Of a stretch of DNA of 64,000 nucleotides, positions 8,157-17,288 are shown piece by piece. A program made the translations under genes and the position numbers. The DNA lies in contig JAVBJU010000025.1 of NCBI GenBank assembly GCA_031546825.1, forward strand, positions 1 through 64,000. Reading direction: 5' to 3'. Source of the stretch: Hohaiivirga sp031546825 (GTDB taxonomy: Bacteria > Pseudomonadota > Alphaproteobacteria > Rhizobiales > Beijerinckiaceae). Below the pieces are notes generated by a model. It was not told the origin of the DNA. It did no database searches and worked only from the letters and a program-made list of their open reading frames with translations. Positions within the stretch are counted from its first letter, which is position 1. Every line of letters begins with the position of its first letter.

Positions 8157-9992
8157 ATGGACGTTCTGGAGCGGCCACGAGACCCTGACACGCACGCCCA
8201 TGCACTGCGTCTGCTGCACGATATTTTTGGCTTCCCCGGTTTTCGCCCCGGTCAGGAAGAGATTGTCTCGGCGATTACTGGCGGCGAGGACGTGCTCGCC
8301 ATCATGCCGACGGGTGCGGGTAAGTCTCTGTGCTACCAGCTTCCGGCATTGGTGCGCGGCGGGTTGACCATTGTGGTATCGCCGCTGATTGCCTTGATGC
8401 GCGATCAGGTGGCGCAATTGCGCGCCAATGGCATTGAGGCGGGCAGCCTCAATTCGATGAATGACGACGAAGAGAATGCCCGTGTCCGCAATGGGCTGCG
8501 CGATGGCTCTTTGCGGCTGCTCTATGCCTCGCCCGAGCGGCTGGCATCGCCCGAGGCGACCGAGTGGCTTTCTCGCTTTTCGGTCAATCTCCTCGCCATT
8601 GATGAGGCCCATTGTGTCTCGCAATGGGGGCATGATTTCCGGCCCGAATATGGACTGCTGGGTACCGTGCGCGCGCGCCTTGGCAATGTGCAGACGGTCG
8701 CCTTCACCGCCACCGCCGATGAAGCCACCCGTGCCGATATCATGGCGCGGCTGTTCGAGGAGGCGCCGCGCCTGTTCGTGCATGGCTTTGATCGGCCCAA
8801 TATCCGGCTGGCGATGGCGGCGAAAGATAATGTGCGCAAGCAGCTTGCCGGGTTTCTGGAAAAGCACCGCGATGAAAGCGGCATCATCTATTGCGCGACG
8901 CGTGACACCACCGACAAGCTCGCACAAAACTTGCAGGACGCAGGCTTCCACGCCCTGCCTTACCATGCCGGCCTGGCCAAGGAAGAGCGCGCCAAAAATC
9001 AGGATATATTCCTGAAAGAAGACGGCGTGGTGATGGTGGCGACGGTGGCGTTTGGCATGGGCATCGACAAGCCCGATGTGCGCTTTGTGGCGCACGCCGC
9101 GATGCCCAAGACCATCGAATCCTATTATCAAGAAATCGGCCGTGCAGGGCGCGACGGCGCGCCCGCCGATACGCTCACGCTCTATGGCCTCGACGACATG
9201 CGGCTGCGCCGCCTGCAGATCGAGCAGAGCGAAGCGTCGGACGAGCAGAAGCGCGTCGAAGGCCGCCGCCTCAACGCGTTGGTGGCGCTGTGCGAAGCAC
9301 CGGGCTGCCGCCGCCAGACGCTGTTGTCTTATTTCAATGAACAAACCGAGCCTTGCGGCAATTGCGACCTTTGCCAGGAGGGTGTGTCGCTCTTCGATGG
9401 CACCGAGGACGCGCAAAAGCTGATGTCGGCGATTTTGCGTACCGGCGAGCGCTTCGGCACCGAGCATCTCGTGACCATTCTTGTGGGCGAGGAGAGCGAG
9501 GCCGTGCTGCGCTACAACCACCAGAATTTAAAGACCTTTGGGGTGGGGGCAACGCATAACAAGAATGTCTGGCGATCTCTGGTGCGGCAGATATATGCGG
9601 CGGGGCTGATTTCCCTTGATATCGCGGATTATGGCCGCTGGAGCGTGACCGAGCGCGGCTGGCGTGTGCTGAAGGGTGAGGAACGCATCAACCTGCGTTC
9701 CGATGTGCTCAAGCCCAAAGCCGCAGGCGGACGCAAGCGCTTCAAGGCGGAGGCGGTTTCGGGTATTGCTTCGGGTGATCCGCTGCTGGGGGCGCTGCGG
9801 CAATTGCGCATGAAGCTCGCCCGTGAGCAGGACGTACCAGCCTATGTGATTTTCACCGACCGCACCTTGCTCGATATCGCTGCCCGAAAGCCAAAGACCC
9901 TATGGGAGTTTGCCGAAGTTCACGGCGTTGGCCAGACCAAGCTCGACCGTTATGGCGAGCTGTTCGTCGACTTGGTCAAGGAACACCCCTGA
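8157..9992 (+). CDS. recQ: ATP-dependent DNA helicase RecQ
   Basis: This 611-residue 3'-5' DNA helicase acts in recombination and replication-fork repair. Visible in order are Walker A PTGAGKS (Lys56), DEAH box (residues 149-152) within the IDEAHCVSQWGHDFRPEY motif, and helicase motif VI ESYYQEIGRAGRDG. A RecQ-C-terminal zinc module follows with four cysteines (CEAPGCRR ... CGNCDLC, about residues 381-408), then a winged helix, and a C-terminal HRDC domain (about 530-605). It starts one base after the flavoprotein stop, which implies translational coupling, although no functional link between the two products is evident. Confidence 0.97.
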   Translation: MDVLERPRDPDTHAHALRLLHDIFGFPGFRPGQEEIVSAITGGEDVLAIMPTGAGKSLCYQLPALVRGGLTIVVSPLIALMRDQVAQLRANGIEAGSLNSMNDDEENARVRNGLRDGSLRLLYASPERLASPEATEWLSRFSVNLLAIDEAHCVSQWGHDFRPEYGLLGTVRARLGNVQTVAFTATADEATRADIMARLFEEAPRLFVHGFDRPNIRLAMAAKDNVRKQLAGFLEKHRDESGIIYCATRDTTDKLAQNLQDAGFHALPYHAGLAKEERAKNQDIFLKEDGVVMVATVAFGMGIDKPDVRFVAHAAMPKTIESYYQEIGRAGRDGAPADTLTLYGLDDMRLRRLQIEQSEASDEQKRVEGRRLNALVALCEAPGCRRQTLLSYFNEQTEPCGNCDLCQEGVSLFDGTEDAQKLMSAILRTGERFGTEHLVTILVGEESEAVLRYNHQNLKTFGVGATHNKNVWRSLVRQIYAAGLISLDIADYGRWSVTERGWRVLKGEERINLRSDVLKPKAAGGRKRFKAEAVSGIASGDPLLGALRQLRMKLAREQDVPAYVIFTDRTLLDIAARKPKTLWEFAEVHGVGQTKLDRYGELFVDLVKEHP

Positions 9993-10050
9993 GGAATTTT
10001 GGCGGTGCTGCCCTATGTGATGGTCTGTCATCACTCACGGGAGGGAAGCC

Positions 10051-11205
10051 GTGCCATTGTTTTTCCGTTCTTGGGCGTCTGGTCTCGCCGCAATAGCTTT
10101 TTATGGTATCGTCGCCACACCGGCGACGGCAGAACTTCCCGCGCGCATCCAAACCCAAAAGGCTGAAGTGGCGGTTGAGACGGTCGCCACCGGGCTTGAA
10201 CATCCATGGGCGCTGACCTTTCTCCCGGACGGCGGAATGCTTGTGACCGAGCGGCCCGGATGGATGCGCATTGTGGGGTGGGATGGCGTCTTGTCCCAAC
10301 CGCTTAACGGGGTTCCTTCTGTCATGGCCTCGGGGCAGGGCGGGTTACTTGATGTCGCCCTTGATCCGAAATTCACGCAAAACCGGCTGGTGTATTTTTC
10401 CTATGCGGAACAGCGCCAGGGCGGCAACGGAACCAGCGTTGCCCGTGCAAGGCTATCCGATGATGGGCGTTCGCTGGAACAGCTCACAGTCATCTTCCGG
10501 CAGGAACCTGCTTATAATGGCAAGATGCATTTTGGCTCGCGCCTTGTTTTTGACCGGGCGGGGATGCTGTTCGTCACGCTTGGCGAGCGATTTGATTTAC
10601 GCGATGAGGCCCAGAACCCATCGAATACTCTCGGTAAGATTGTTCGCATTCGCCCCGAAGGCGGGGCCGCGCCGGGGAACCCGTATCTCAATAAAGCCGG
10701 AACGCAGCCGGAAATCTGGTCCATCGGCCATCGCAATGTGCAGGGTGCGGCGCTCAATCCGGAAACGGGCGAATTATGGACCGCCGAGCACGGCGCGCGC
10801 GGCGGTGATGAAATCAACATTCCTCGCAAGGGCCGCAATTACGGCTGGCCGGTGATCAGCTACGGCGTCAATTACACATTCACCACGATCGGCGAAGGCA
10901 CCGCAAAAGCCGGTATGGAACAGCCGCTCCATTACTGGGATCCCTCGATCGCGCCGTCTGGCATGGTGTTCTATACCGGTCGCGCCTTTCCGGCGTGGCG
11001 GGGTGATATCTTTGTCGGCGCATTGGCCGGGTCGATGGTGGTGCGCCTCTCTGTTGCGGGCGACAAAGTGGTGGCGGAAGAACGGATATTGACCGACACC
11101 GGCGAGCGCTTCCGCGACATTCGCCAGGGGCCGGATGGTTTTCTCTATGTGCTGACAGATTCGCCAAAGGGACAACTGCTACGATTGCGGCCGGCCGGGT
11201 CGTGA
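10051..11205 (+). CDS. Periplasmic PQQ-dependent-type aldose sugar dehydrogenase
   Basis: This exported six-bladed beta-propeller of 384 residues belongs to the glucose/sorbosone dehydrogenase family (soluble GDH, E. coli YliI/Asd). The signal peptide runs to about residue 30 (ATPATA|ELP). Family motifs include GLEHPWALTFLPDGGMLVTERPG, GQGGLLDVALDP, GKMHFGSRLVFDRAGMLFVTLGER, WSIGHRNVQGAALNPETGELWTAEHGARGGDEIN and PSIAPSGMVFYTG. The start is GTG, supported by GGGAGGGAA just upstream (10039-10047). It would oxidise aldoses in the periplasm. Activity needs PQQ, and no pqq genes are in the window. Confidence 0.88.
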   Translation: MPLFFRSWASGLAAIAFYGIVATPATAELPARIQTQKAEVAVETVATGLEHPWALTFLPDGGMLVTERPGWMRIVGWDGVLSQPLNGVPSVMASGQGGLLDVALDPKFTQNRLVYFSYAEQRQGGNGTSVARARLSDDGRSLEQLTVIFRQEPAYNGKMHFGSRLVFDRAGMLFVTLGERFDLRDEAQNPSNTLGKIVRIRPEGGAAPGNPYLNKAGTQPEIWSIGHRNVQGAALNPETGELWTAEHGARGGDEINIPRKGRNYGWPVISYGVNYTFTTIGEGTAKAGMEQPLHYWDPSIAPSGMVFYTGRAFPAWRGDIFVGALAGSMVVRLSVAGDKVVAEERILTDTGERFRDIRQGPDGFLYVLTDSPKGQLLRLRPAGS

Positions 11206-11348
11206 TGGGTTGTCGTCTCCCTTCGATGTCACGCCTTGTTTATCCATGTAAAAGCGCGTCTCTCTCAGCGCTGTGAATTTTCGCCGCGCTGGGTTGACCT
11301 TAAGCTGACATGTTGGTTAGTATTCAGATATCACACAGGGAGTGATCC

Positions 11349-12239
11349 ATGCGTTCGCAACCTTTTGGCCTGTCTGCCGCGCTCACCACAGCCTTTGCCG
11401 CCGACGGTTCCGTTGATCTTTCTCGCACTGCCCGCCATGCCGCGCGCTGCCTTGAACGGCACTGTGCCAGCATCACCTTGTTCGGAACGACCGGGGAAGG
11501 CGCATCGTTGTCGCGGCGCGAGCGCACGGCGCTGCTGTCGGCGGTGCTGGGGTCTGGTATTCCCGCAAGCCGCATCGTCGGTGCGGTCATGGCAGCGTCG
11601 GCGGATGACGCGGTTGATCAGGCGGGGGAGCTTTATCGGGCAGGGGCTAAAGCCATCCTGCTGACGCCGCCTTTCTATTTCAAAGGTGTGTCGGATGAGG
11701 GGTTGTTTTCGTGGTTTTCGACCGTGCTCAGCCGCCTTGGCCCGGCGGCGCGAGATGTGATCCTCTACAACATTCCTTCGGTGACGGCGGTGGAGCTGTC
11801 GGTTGATCTCATCGGCAGGCTGCGTAAGGCTTTTCCAGGCGCCATCGCTGGTGTCAAAGATTCCTCAGGCAACTGGGCCTATGCCGAAAAACTGCTGGCG
11901 GCGCACCGTGATATCGCCATCATGATCGGCGACGAGCGCCTTCTGGCCGCCGGTGTGCGCCTTGGGGCGCAGGGGGCGATTTCCGGGGTTGCCAACATCT
12001 ATTCTGAACGTCTTTCTGCGATGATCGCGACTGGCCGGGACGATACGGGCATCAACGCCTTGGTGGACACCATTTTGCGCTTTCCGGTGACCCCAGCGGT
12101 CAAGACATTGGTGGCCTGCCGTTCCGGTGAAGCCGAATGGAACAGGGCGCGTGCGCCTCTTGAAGCCACGCCTTCAGCAGCGGTTGCTGAACTTGAAAAA
12201 GCCATGCGGCAGTTGCCGATAGCACCCGGCTCGGTGTAG
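11349..12239 (+). CDS. Dihydrodipicolinate synthase/KDG aldolase family protein
   Basis: This 296-residue class I aldolase is of the DapA/NanA/KdgA type. The Schiff-base chemistry residues are present: GTTGEG at 46-51 (pyruvate-binding Thr pair), Tyr140 in ILYNIPS and Lys170 in GVKDSSGN. True DapA is possible, but the neighbouring sugar ABC operon makes a 2-keto-3-deoxy sugar-acid aldolase likelier. The ATG at 11349 has AGGGAG about 6 bases upstream. The GntR gene begins 31 bases after its stop, so it is probably the first gene of the sugar operon. Confidence 0.8.
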   Translation: MRSQPFGLSAALTTAFAADGSVDLSRTARHAARCLERHCASITLFGTTGEGASLSRRERTALLSAVLGSGIPASRIVGAVMAASADDAVDQAGELYRAGAKAILLTPPFYFKGVSDEGLFSWFSTVLSRLGPAARDVILYNIPSVTAVELSVDLIGRLRKAFPGAIAGVKDSSGNWAYAEKLLAAHRDIAIMIGDERLLAAGVRLGAQGAISGVANIYSERLSAMIATGRDDTGINALVDTILRFPVTPAVKTLVACRSGEAEWNRARAPLEATPSAAVAELEKAMRQLPIAPGSV

Positions 12240-12270
12240 TTTCGGCGGCACTTTACGGCAGGAGATTTGA

Positions 12271-12957
12271 GTGGTCGCGGCGGTTGCAATTTCCAAGGGG
12301 CCTGAACCGGATGTCCTGAAACTCCGGGAGGTGGCCTATGAGAAGATCATCGGGCTGATGCTCGATGGGCGCCTGCGCCCCGGCCAGTTCCTGTCGCAGC
12401 GCCAACTGGTAGTGATGACCGAGCAGCCGCTTGGCGCGATCCGTGAAATCGTGTCGCGCCTTGAATCCGAGGGTCTGATCTCCACCGTGCCGCAGCGTGG
12501 CATTCAGGTTGCCCATGTGGATGTCAATCTGATCCGCGAAGCCTTTCAGTTTCGCCTGTTTCTTGAAAAGGAAGCTGTCGCCCTGTTCACCCAGACGGTG
12601 AGCGACGACACGCTGGCTGAAATTCGCCATGCCCATGACGACGTGCTGAACTGCGCATTGGCGCGTGCCCTGACACCGCAGGAGGAAGAGCGCGCCCAGG
12701 CCATTGACTGGCAATTACATGACAGTTTTATCGCAGCCCTCGGCAACGGCATCATCGCGCGGGCCTACCGCGTCAACGTGGTGCGCACCCGCCTCATCCA
12801 GCAGGAACGCTTTCGTATTTCCGGGCGCGTGGTTGCTGCAATGACCGAACACCTCAAGGTGCTCGACGCCATCGCGGCCCGTAATCCCGAGCGGGCGGTG
12901 GCGGCTATTGCCGAACACATCAATATGGCAAGGGCGCTGGCCCTTGGGTTGTTATGA
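12271..12957 (+). CDS. GntR-family regulator with FCD domain (sugar operon)
   Basis: This 228-residue regulator has an N-terminal winged helix (residues about 20-85, LSQRQLVVMTEQPLGAIREIVSRLESEGLISTVPQRGIQV) and a helical FCD sensor (about 95-220; LHDSFIAAL, MTEHLKVLDAI, IAEHINMAR supply the metal-site histidines). GTG is the start, with AGGAG at 12260-12264. It is a distant paralogue of the GntR at 6.1-6.8 kb. Gene order points to control of the aldolase, ABC transporter, kinase and isomerase genes around it. Confidence 0.85.
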   Translation: MVAAVAISKGPEPDVLKLREVAYEKIIGLMLDGRLRPGQFLSQRQLVVMTEQPLGAIREIVSRLESEGLISTVPQRGIQVAHVDVNLIREAFQFRLFLEKEAVALFTQTVSDDTLAEIRHAHDDVLNCALARALTPQEEERAQAIDWQLHDSFIAALGNGIIARAYRVNVVRTRLIQQERFRISGRVVAAMTEHLKVLDAIAARNPERAVAAIAEHINMARALALGLL

Positions 12958-13072
12958 CGGAAAAGTCTGGTGATCGGGGGTCAGCCCCGGCATCGGGGGA
13001 TATCGAAGCCACGGAAACCATCTTTTGCTGCTAACCCCGCAACGTCGTTGCTGGTTGAAAAAGGGGAAAGAC

Positions 13073-14407
13073 ATGTTGAGCGATAAATTTGCCCTATCCC
13101 GTCGTCGTTTTCTCGCCACATCGGCCATGGCCGGTGCGGCCGGTCTGGTCGGCTTCAGCCCGGCACAGGCGGCCGTCAACTGGAAGAAGTTTGCCGGCAC
13201 CACCATTGGCGTCAATCTCATCAAGAGCCCGCGCGGTGAGACCATCGCCAAATATCATAAAGAGTTTGAAGAGCTCACCGGCATCAAGGTGCAGGCCGAG
13301 CTCACACCGGAGCAACAACAGCGCCAGAAGGCGGTGATTGAACTGTCCTCGGGCAAGCCGAGCTTCGACGTGATCCATACCAGCTTCCATGCCCAGAAGC
13401 GGCAATATGAGAAGGCCGGCTGGCTCGCCGACATCACCGATTTCATGAAGAACCCGGAACTCACCGACGCCTCATTGATGGAGAGCGATTTCGCGCCCGC
13501 AGGTGTCGCCTATGCCAAGGATGACAATGGCCGCTACCGGGCTCTGCCGTTCTCGGTGGATTACTGGATCATCTACTGGAACAAGGAGCTGTTCGCCCAG
13601 AAGGGTCTGTCGTTCCCGAAAACCTTTGATGAGATGCTGGCTGCCGCCCGCGCCATCAATGACCCGGCCAAGGGCATTTCCGGTTTCGTCGCGCGCGGCA
13701 TGAAGAACGCCAATACACCGGTATGGACCTCGTTCATGCTGGGTTATGGACAGAACTCGCTCGACGCCAAGGGCGGCTTGCTCACCACCAGTGACAAGGC
13801 GGTGGCTGCGGCGAAATATTACCAGACCCTGATGACCGAGACCGCGCCGCGTGGCGTCACCGGCTTCAACTGGGCCGAGTGCCAATCCGCCTTCCTGCAG
13901 GGCAAGGTCGGCATGTGGTTTGATGGCATGGGCTTTGCGGCCCCGCTTGAGAACCCGCAATTGTCGCGTGTGGTGGGCAAGGTTGGTTATGGCTTGATGC
14001 CTGCCGGTCCTGCCGCCCAGGTCGCCGCCCCCACCGGCGATGGTATCGCCGTGACATCCTACTCCACCAAAAAGGAAGCGGCCTACCTTTACTGCCAGTG
14101 GGTCATCTCCAAGGAGATGGGCGCGCGCTTGTTCCAGGCCGGTGCGGGTGTTCCGTTCCGCACCTCGATCATTAACGATGAGAAGGTGCGCGCCGGTCTG
14201 TCGATGCCGCTGGCCTGGGCCGATGCGGTATCCCAATCGGCCAAGATTTCCGGCATCACTTTGCCGGTTATCATCCCGATCAACGAGTTCCGCGATATCT
14301 ATGGCGTGGCGCTCACCAACATGATCGAGGGCAAGGATCCGGCGGCGGAACTTAAGCGGGCTACCGCTGAATTTGAGCCTATCCTCAAGCGGAGCGAGGC
14401 GCCCTGA
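13073..14407 (+). CDS. Sugar ABC transporter periplasmic substrate-binding protein (family 1, Tat-type signal)
   Basis: This 444-residue carbohydrate-binding receptor resembles MalE/UgpB-type family 1 proteins (FEELTGIKVQAELTPEQQQRQKAVIELSSGKPSFDVIHTSFH). The N-terminus SRRRFLATSAMAGAAGLVGFSPAQAA is a twin-arginine signal, implying export in the folded state, unusual but known for sugar-binding proteins. The ATG at 13073 has AGGGGAAAG upstream; the frame could extend to 13025 but that would bury the signal peptide. Its stop is one base from the first permease gene. Confidence 0.92.
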   Translation: MLSDKFALSRRRFLATSAMAGAAGLVGFSPAQAAVNWKKFAGTTIGVNLIKSPRGETIAKYHKEFEELTGIKVQAELTPEQQQRQKAVIELSSGKPSFDVIHTSFHAQKRQYEKAGWLADITDFMKNPELTDASLMESDFAPAGVAYAKDDNGRYRALPFSVDYWIIYWNKELFAQKGLSFPKTFDEMLAAARAINDPAKGISGFVARGMKNANTPVWTSFMLGYGQNSLDAKGGLLTTSDKAVAAAKYYQTLMTETAPRGVTGFNWAECQSAFLQGKVGMWFDGMGFAAPLENPQLSRVVGKVGYGLMPAGPAAQVAAPTGDGIAVTSYSTKKEAAYLYCQWVISKEMGARLFQAGAGVPFRTSIINDEKVRAGLSMPLAWADAVSQSAKISGITLPVIIPINEFRDIYGVALTNMIEGKDPAAELKRATAEFEPILKRSEAP

Positions 14408-14408
14408 T

Positions 14409-15371
14409 ATGGCGCGTCCGGAAATGCGTAACGACCCGGCGCTTGCTGCCGGGTCCGTCACGGGGGCGGAAATGGCATTGAACGAAACCCACGCGGCATC
14501 ACGCCCGCGTGGTCTCAAGCCGACGTATTGGCCTTTCATTCTGCCAGCTTTGCTGGTGGTCGGCGCGGTGATCGTTTTTCCGTGGGTTTATACCCTATGG
14601 ATGAGTGCCCATTCCTATCAGGCTGGGGGCTCGCAGAGCTTCGTCGGGTTGGCAAACTACATCCATCTCGCGCAGAGCCCGCGTTTCTGGGAATCGTTGT
14701 GGCACACGCTCACCTACACAATTCTGTCGGTGATCGCGCCGTTGTTTCTCGGTACCTTCGCGGCGGTTCTGTTCGACAGTAAAATGCCGTTGCGTGGTTT
14801 CCTGCGCGCCATTTTCGTCATGCCGATGATGGCGACCCCGGTGGCGATTGCGCTGGTGTGGACCATGATGTTCAACCCGCAATTGGGCATTCTCAACTAC
14901 CTGCTGTCGCTGACCGGTCTGCCACCGCAATCGTGGATCTATTCTCAGGCCATGGTGATCCCCTCGCTTGTGCTGGTCGAGACATGGCAATGGACGCCGT
15001 TGATCATGCTGATCGTGCTCGGCGGGCTCGCTTCCCTTCCGCGGGAACCCTATGAGGGCGCGGAGATTGACGGGGCCAATGCCTGGCAGCAATTCCGTTA
15101 TATTACGCTGCCGCTGATCATGCCGTTCATGATGGTGGCGGTGATTATCCGCTCAATTGATGCGCTGAAGAGCTTCGATATCATCTTCGCCATGACCCAG
15201 GGCGGGCCGGGCACGGCGTCGGAGACCATCAACATCTACCTTTATAACGTCGCCTTTTCCTACTACGATATCGGATTGGGCTCGGCGATTGCGGTGGTGT
15301 TTTTTACCGTCATCATCGCCCTGTCCTTGCTGCTGCTTTACCTGAGGCAGCGCACCATGTGGAACGCGTGA
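14409..15371 (+). CDS. Sugar ABC transporter permease (MalF/UgpA type)
   Basis: This 320-residue inner-membrane protein has six predicted transmembrane segments (first at PFILPALLVVGAVIVFPWVYTLW). It contains the EAA loop that contacts the ATPase, EPYEGAEIDGANAWQQFRYITLPLIMP. The ATG at 14409 overlaps almost directly with the binding-protein stop; an in-frame ATG at 14472 is an alternative that would still include every membrane segment. It pairs with the permease at 15.4 kb. Confidence 0.93.
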   Translation: MARPEMRNDPALAAGSVTGAEMALNETHAASRPRGLKPTYWPFILPALLVVGAVIVFPWVYTLWMSAHSYQAGGSQSFVGLANYIHLAQSPRFWESLWHTLTYTILSVIAPLFLGTFAAVLFDSKMPLRGFLRAIFVMPMMATPVAIALVWTMMFNPQLGILNYLLSLTGLPPQSWIYSQAMVIPSLVLVETWQWTPLIMLIVLGGLASLPREPYEGAEIDGANAWQQFRYITLPLIMPFMMVAVIIRSIDALKSFDIIFAMTQGGPGTASETINIYLYNVAFSYYDIGLGSAIAVVFFTVIIALSLLLLYLRQRTMWNA

Positions 15372-15381
15372 GGAGGCCCCG

Positions 15382-16212
15382 ATGAAGTGCTCCATGTCCT
15401 CCCGCCGCCTGATGGACCGCGCCGGATTGTTTTTCATCGGCCTCGTGATGGTCTCGCCGGTGGTATTGTTCTTCCTGTGGATGCTGTCGCTGTCGCTCAA
15501 ATACGAGATCGATAACGGCGCCTATCCGCCAATCTTTATTCCCGAGAACTTTGCCTGGTCGAATTACGCCAAGGTTTTCGCTGAAAATAACTTCCTGCTG
15601 TATTTCTGGAACTCGGTGATTGTCACCGGTCTGTCAACGCTGTTTGCCCTGATGGTCGGCGTTCCGGCGGGTTACGGCATTGCACGGTTGAACGCCCGCA
15701 AATCAGCTATGGTCATCATGATCGCCCGCATGACGCCGGGCTTGTCATATCTCATTCCGCTGTTCCTGCTGTTCCAGACCATCGGGCTGCTCGGCACTTT
15801 GTGGCCGCAGATCCTCATCCACCTTGTGGTGACAGTGCCCATCGTCATCTGGGTGATGATCGGCTATTTCGAAACCACGCCCATCGAGCTTGAAGAAGCG
15901 GCGCGCATTGATGGCGCGACGGGCTGGCAGGTGTTTTTCAAGGTTGCCTTGCCCATGGCGCGCCCCGGTATCGTGGTGTCGCTCATTCTGTCTGTGATCT
16001 TCTCGTGGAATAACTTCGTGTTCGGCATTGTGTTGGCCAACCGTGAAACGCGGACGCTGCCGGTCGCCGTCTACAACATGCTGTCATTCGAACAGGTCAG
16101 TTGGGGGCCGCTTGCGGCTGCCGCTCTGATCGTCACCTTTCCCGTGCTGGTGCTGACCCTTGTCGCCCAGCGCCAGATCGTCGCTGGCCTCACCGCCGGC
16201 GCAGTCAAGTAG
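15382..16212 (+). CDS. Sugar ABC transporter permease (MalG/UgpE type)
   Basis: This is the second membrane subunit, 276 residues with six predicted transmembrane segments. The EAA-loop motif is TTPIELEEAARIDGATGWQVFFKVALPMARPG. AGGAGG overlaps the previous stop codon (15371-15376) and lies 5 bases before ATG 15382, so the two permeases should be translated in step. Domain order and spacing match MalFG-type carbohydrate importers. Confidence 0.93.
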   Translation: MKCSMSSRRLMDRAGLFFIGLVMVSPVVLFFLWMLSLSLKYEIDNGAYPPIFIPENFAWSNYAKVFAENNFLLYFWNSVIVTGLSTLFALMVGVPAGYGIARLNARKSAMVIMIARMTPGLSYLIPLFLLFQTIGLLGTLWPQILIHLVVTVPIVIWVMIGYFETTPIELEEAARIDGATGWQVFFKVALPMARPGIVVSLILSVIFSWNNFVFGIVLANRETRTLPVAVYNMLSFEQVSWGPLAAAALIVTFPVLVLTLVAQRQIVAGLTAGAVK

Positions 16213-16218
16213 GTTCCC

Positions 16219-17271
16219 ATGGCTTCCGTTTCCATCCGTAATGCCGTTAAGCGCTTCGACCAAACCACCATTCTGCATGGGGTTTCGGTGGATATCGCCG
16301 ATGGCGAATTCGTCGTGCTGGTCGGCCCGTCTGGTTGTGGCAAGTCCACCTTGCTGCGCATGATTGCCGGGCTTGAGGAAATCACCGCGGGCGAGATAGC
16401 CATCGATGGCCGTGTGATTAATGAGTTGCCGGCTAAAGAACGCGATATCGCCATGGTGTTTCAGAACTATGCGCTCTATCCGCATATGAATGTTGCCGAG
16501 AATATGGGCTTTGCGCTCAAGCTCAAGGGGCTGAAAACTCCGGAAATTGCCGAGCGGGTGCGCCCGGCGGCGGAAATACTCGGGCTTGATACCTTGCTCG
16601 ACCGTTATCCGCGCCAGCTTTCGGGCGGGCAGCGCCAGCGTGTCGCCATGGGCCGGGCCATCGTGCGGGATCCCAAGGTGTTTCTGTTCGACGAGCCGCT
16701 CTCGAACCTCGACGCCAAACTGCGCGTCTCCATGCGGGCGGAAATCAAGAACCTGCATCGGCGGCTCGGCACCACCATCGTCTACGTTACCCATGACCAG
16801 ATCGAAGCCATGACCATGGCCGACAAAATCGTGGTGATGCGCGATGGCCGCATTGAACAGGTTGGCAAGCCGCTCGATCTTTATGATGCGCCCGCCAATG
16901 TCTTTGTCGCCGGGTTCATTGGTTCCCCCGCCATGAATTTCTTAAAGGGTGGCGTCGAAAGCGGTGCGGGCTTTGCCTTGCCGGGCGGCATCAAGGTGGC
17001 GTTGCCACAGACGCAAACCTTGCCAAAGGGCGAAGCGGTTCTTGGCATTAGGCCTGAACACACGCGCATTGGCGAAGGCGGCTTGCCGCTGACCGTTGAG
17101 GTGATTGAGCCAACCGGCTCGGAAATGATGGTGGTCGGCAAAATCGGCGGACAGACCATGTCTTGCCTGTTCCGCGAGCGGTTGTCGTTGCAGATCGGTG
17201 AAATTATTCCGGTGCTGTTCGATACGCCCAAGGTGCATCTGTTCGACCACGACGGCGGACAACGTCTGTAA
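16219..17271 (+). CDS. Sugar ABC transporter ATP-binding protein (UgpC/MsmK/MalK type)
   Basis: This 350-residue ATPase energises the importer. It has Walker A GPSGCGKST (Lys42), Q-loop MVFQNYALYPHM, signature LSGGQRQRVAMGRAI, Walker B VFLFDEPLSNLDAKLR and switch His in YVTHDQIEAMTMAD. The C-terminal third is the TOBE/OB regulatory extension typical of MalK-type ATPases (LGIRPEHTRIGEGG). It begins 6 bases after the second permease. Confidence 0.95.
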   Translation: MASVSIRNAVKRFDQTTILHGVSVDIADGEFVVLVGPSGCGKSTLLRMIAGLEEITAGEIAIDGRVINELPAKERDIAMVFQNYALYPHMNVAENMGFALKLKGLKTPEIAERVRPAAEILGLDTLLDRYPRQLSGGQRQRVAMGRAIVRDPKVFLFDEPLSNLDAKLRVSMRAEIKNLHRRLGTTIVYVTHDQIEAMTMADKIVVMRDGRIEQVGKPLDLYDAPANVFVAGFIGSPAMNFLKGGVESGAGFALPGGIKVALPQTQTLPKGEAVLGIRPEHTRIGEGGLPLTVEVIEPTGSEMMVVGKIGGQTMSCLFRERLSLQIGEIIPVLFDTPKVHLFDHDGGQRL

Positions 17272-17288
17272 ACATTTAGGAGAGGTCC

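Noticed and set aside
11349..12239. Housekeeping dapA
   Set aside because: The catalytic residues fit, but its place at the head of a sugar operon with its own GntR points to a sugar-acid aldolase; the question is left open in the entry.
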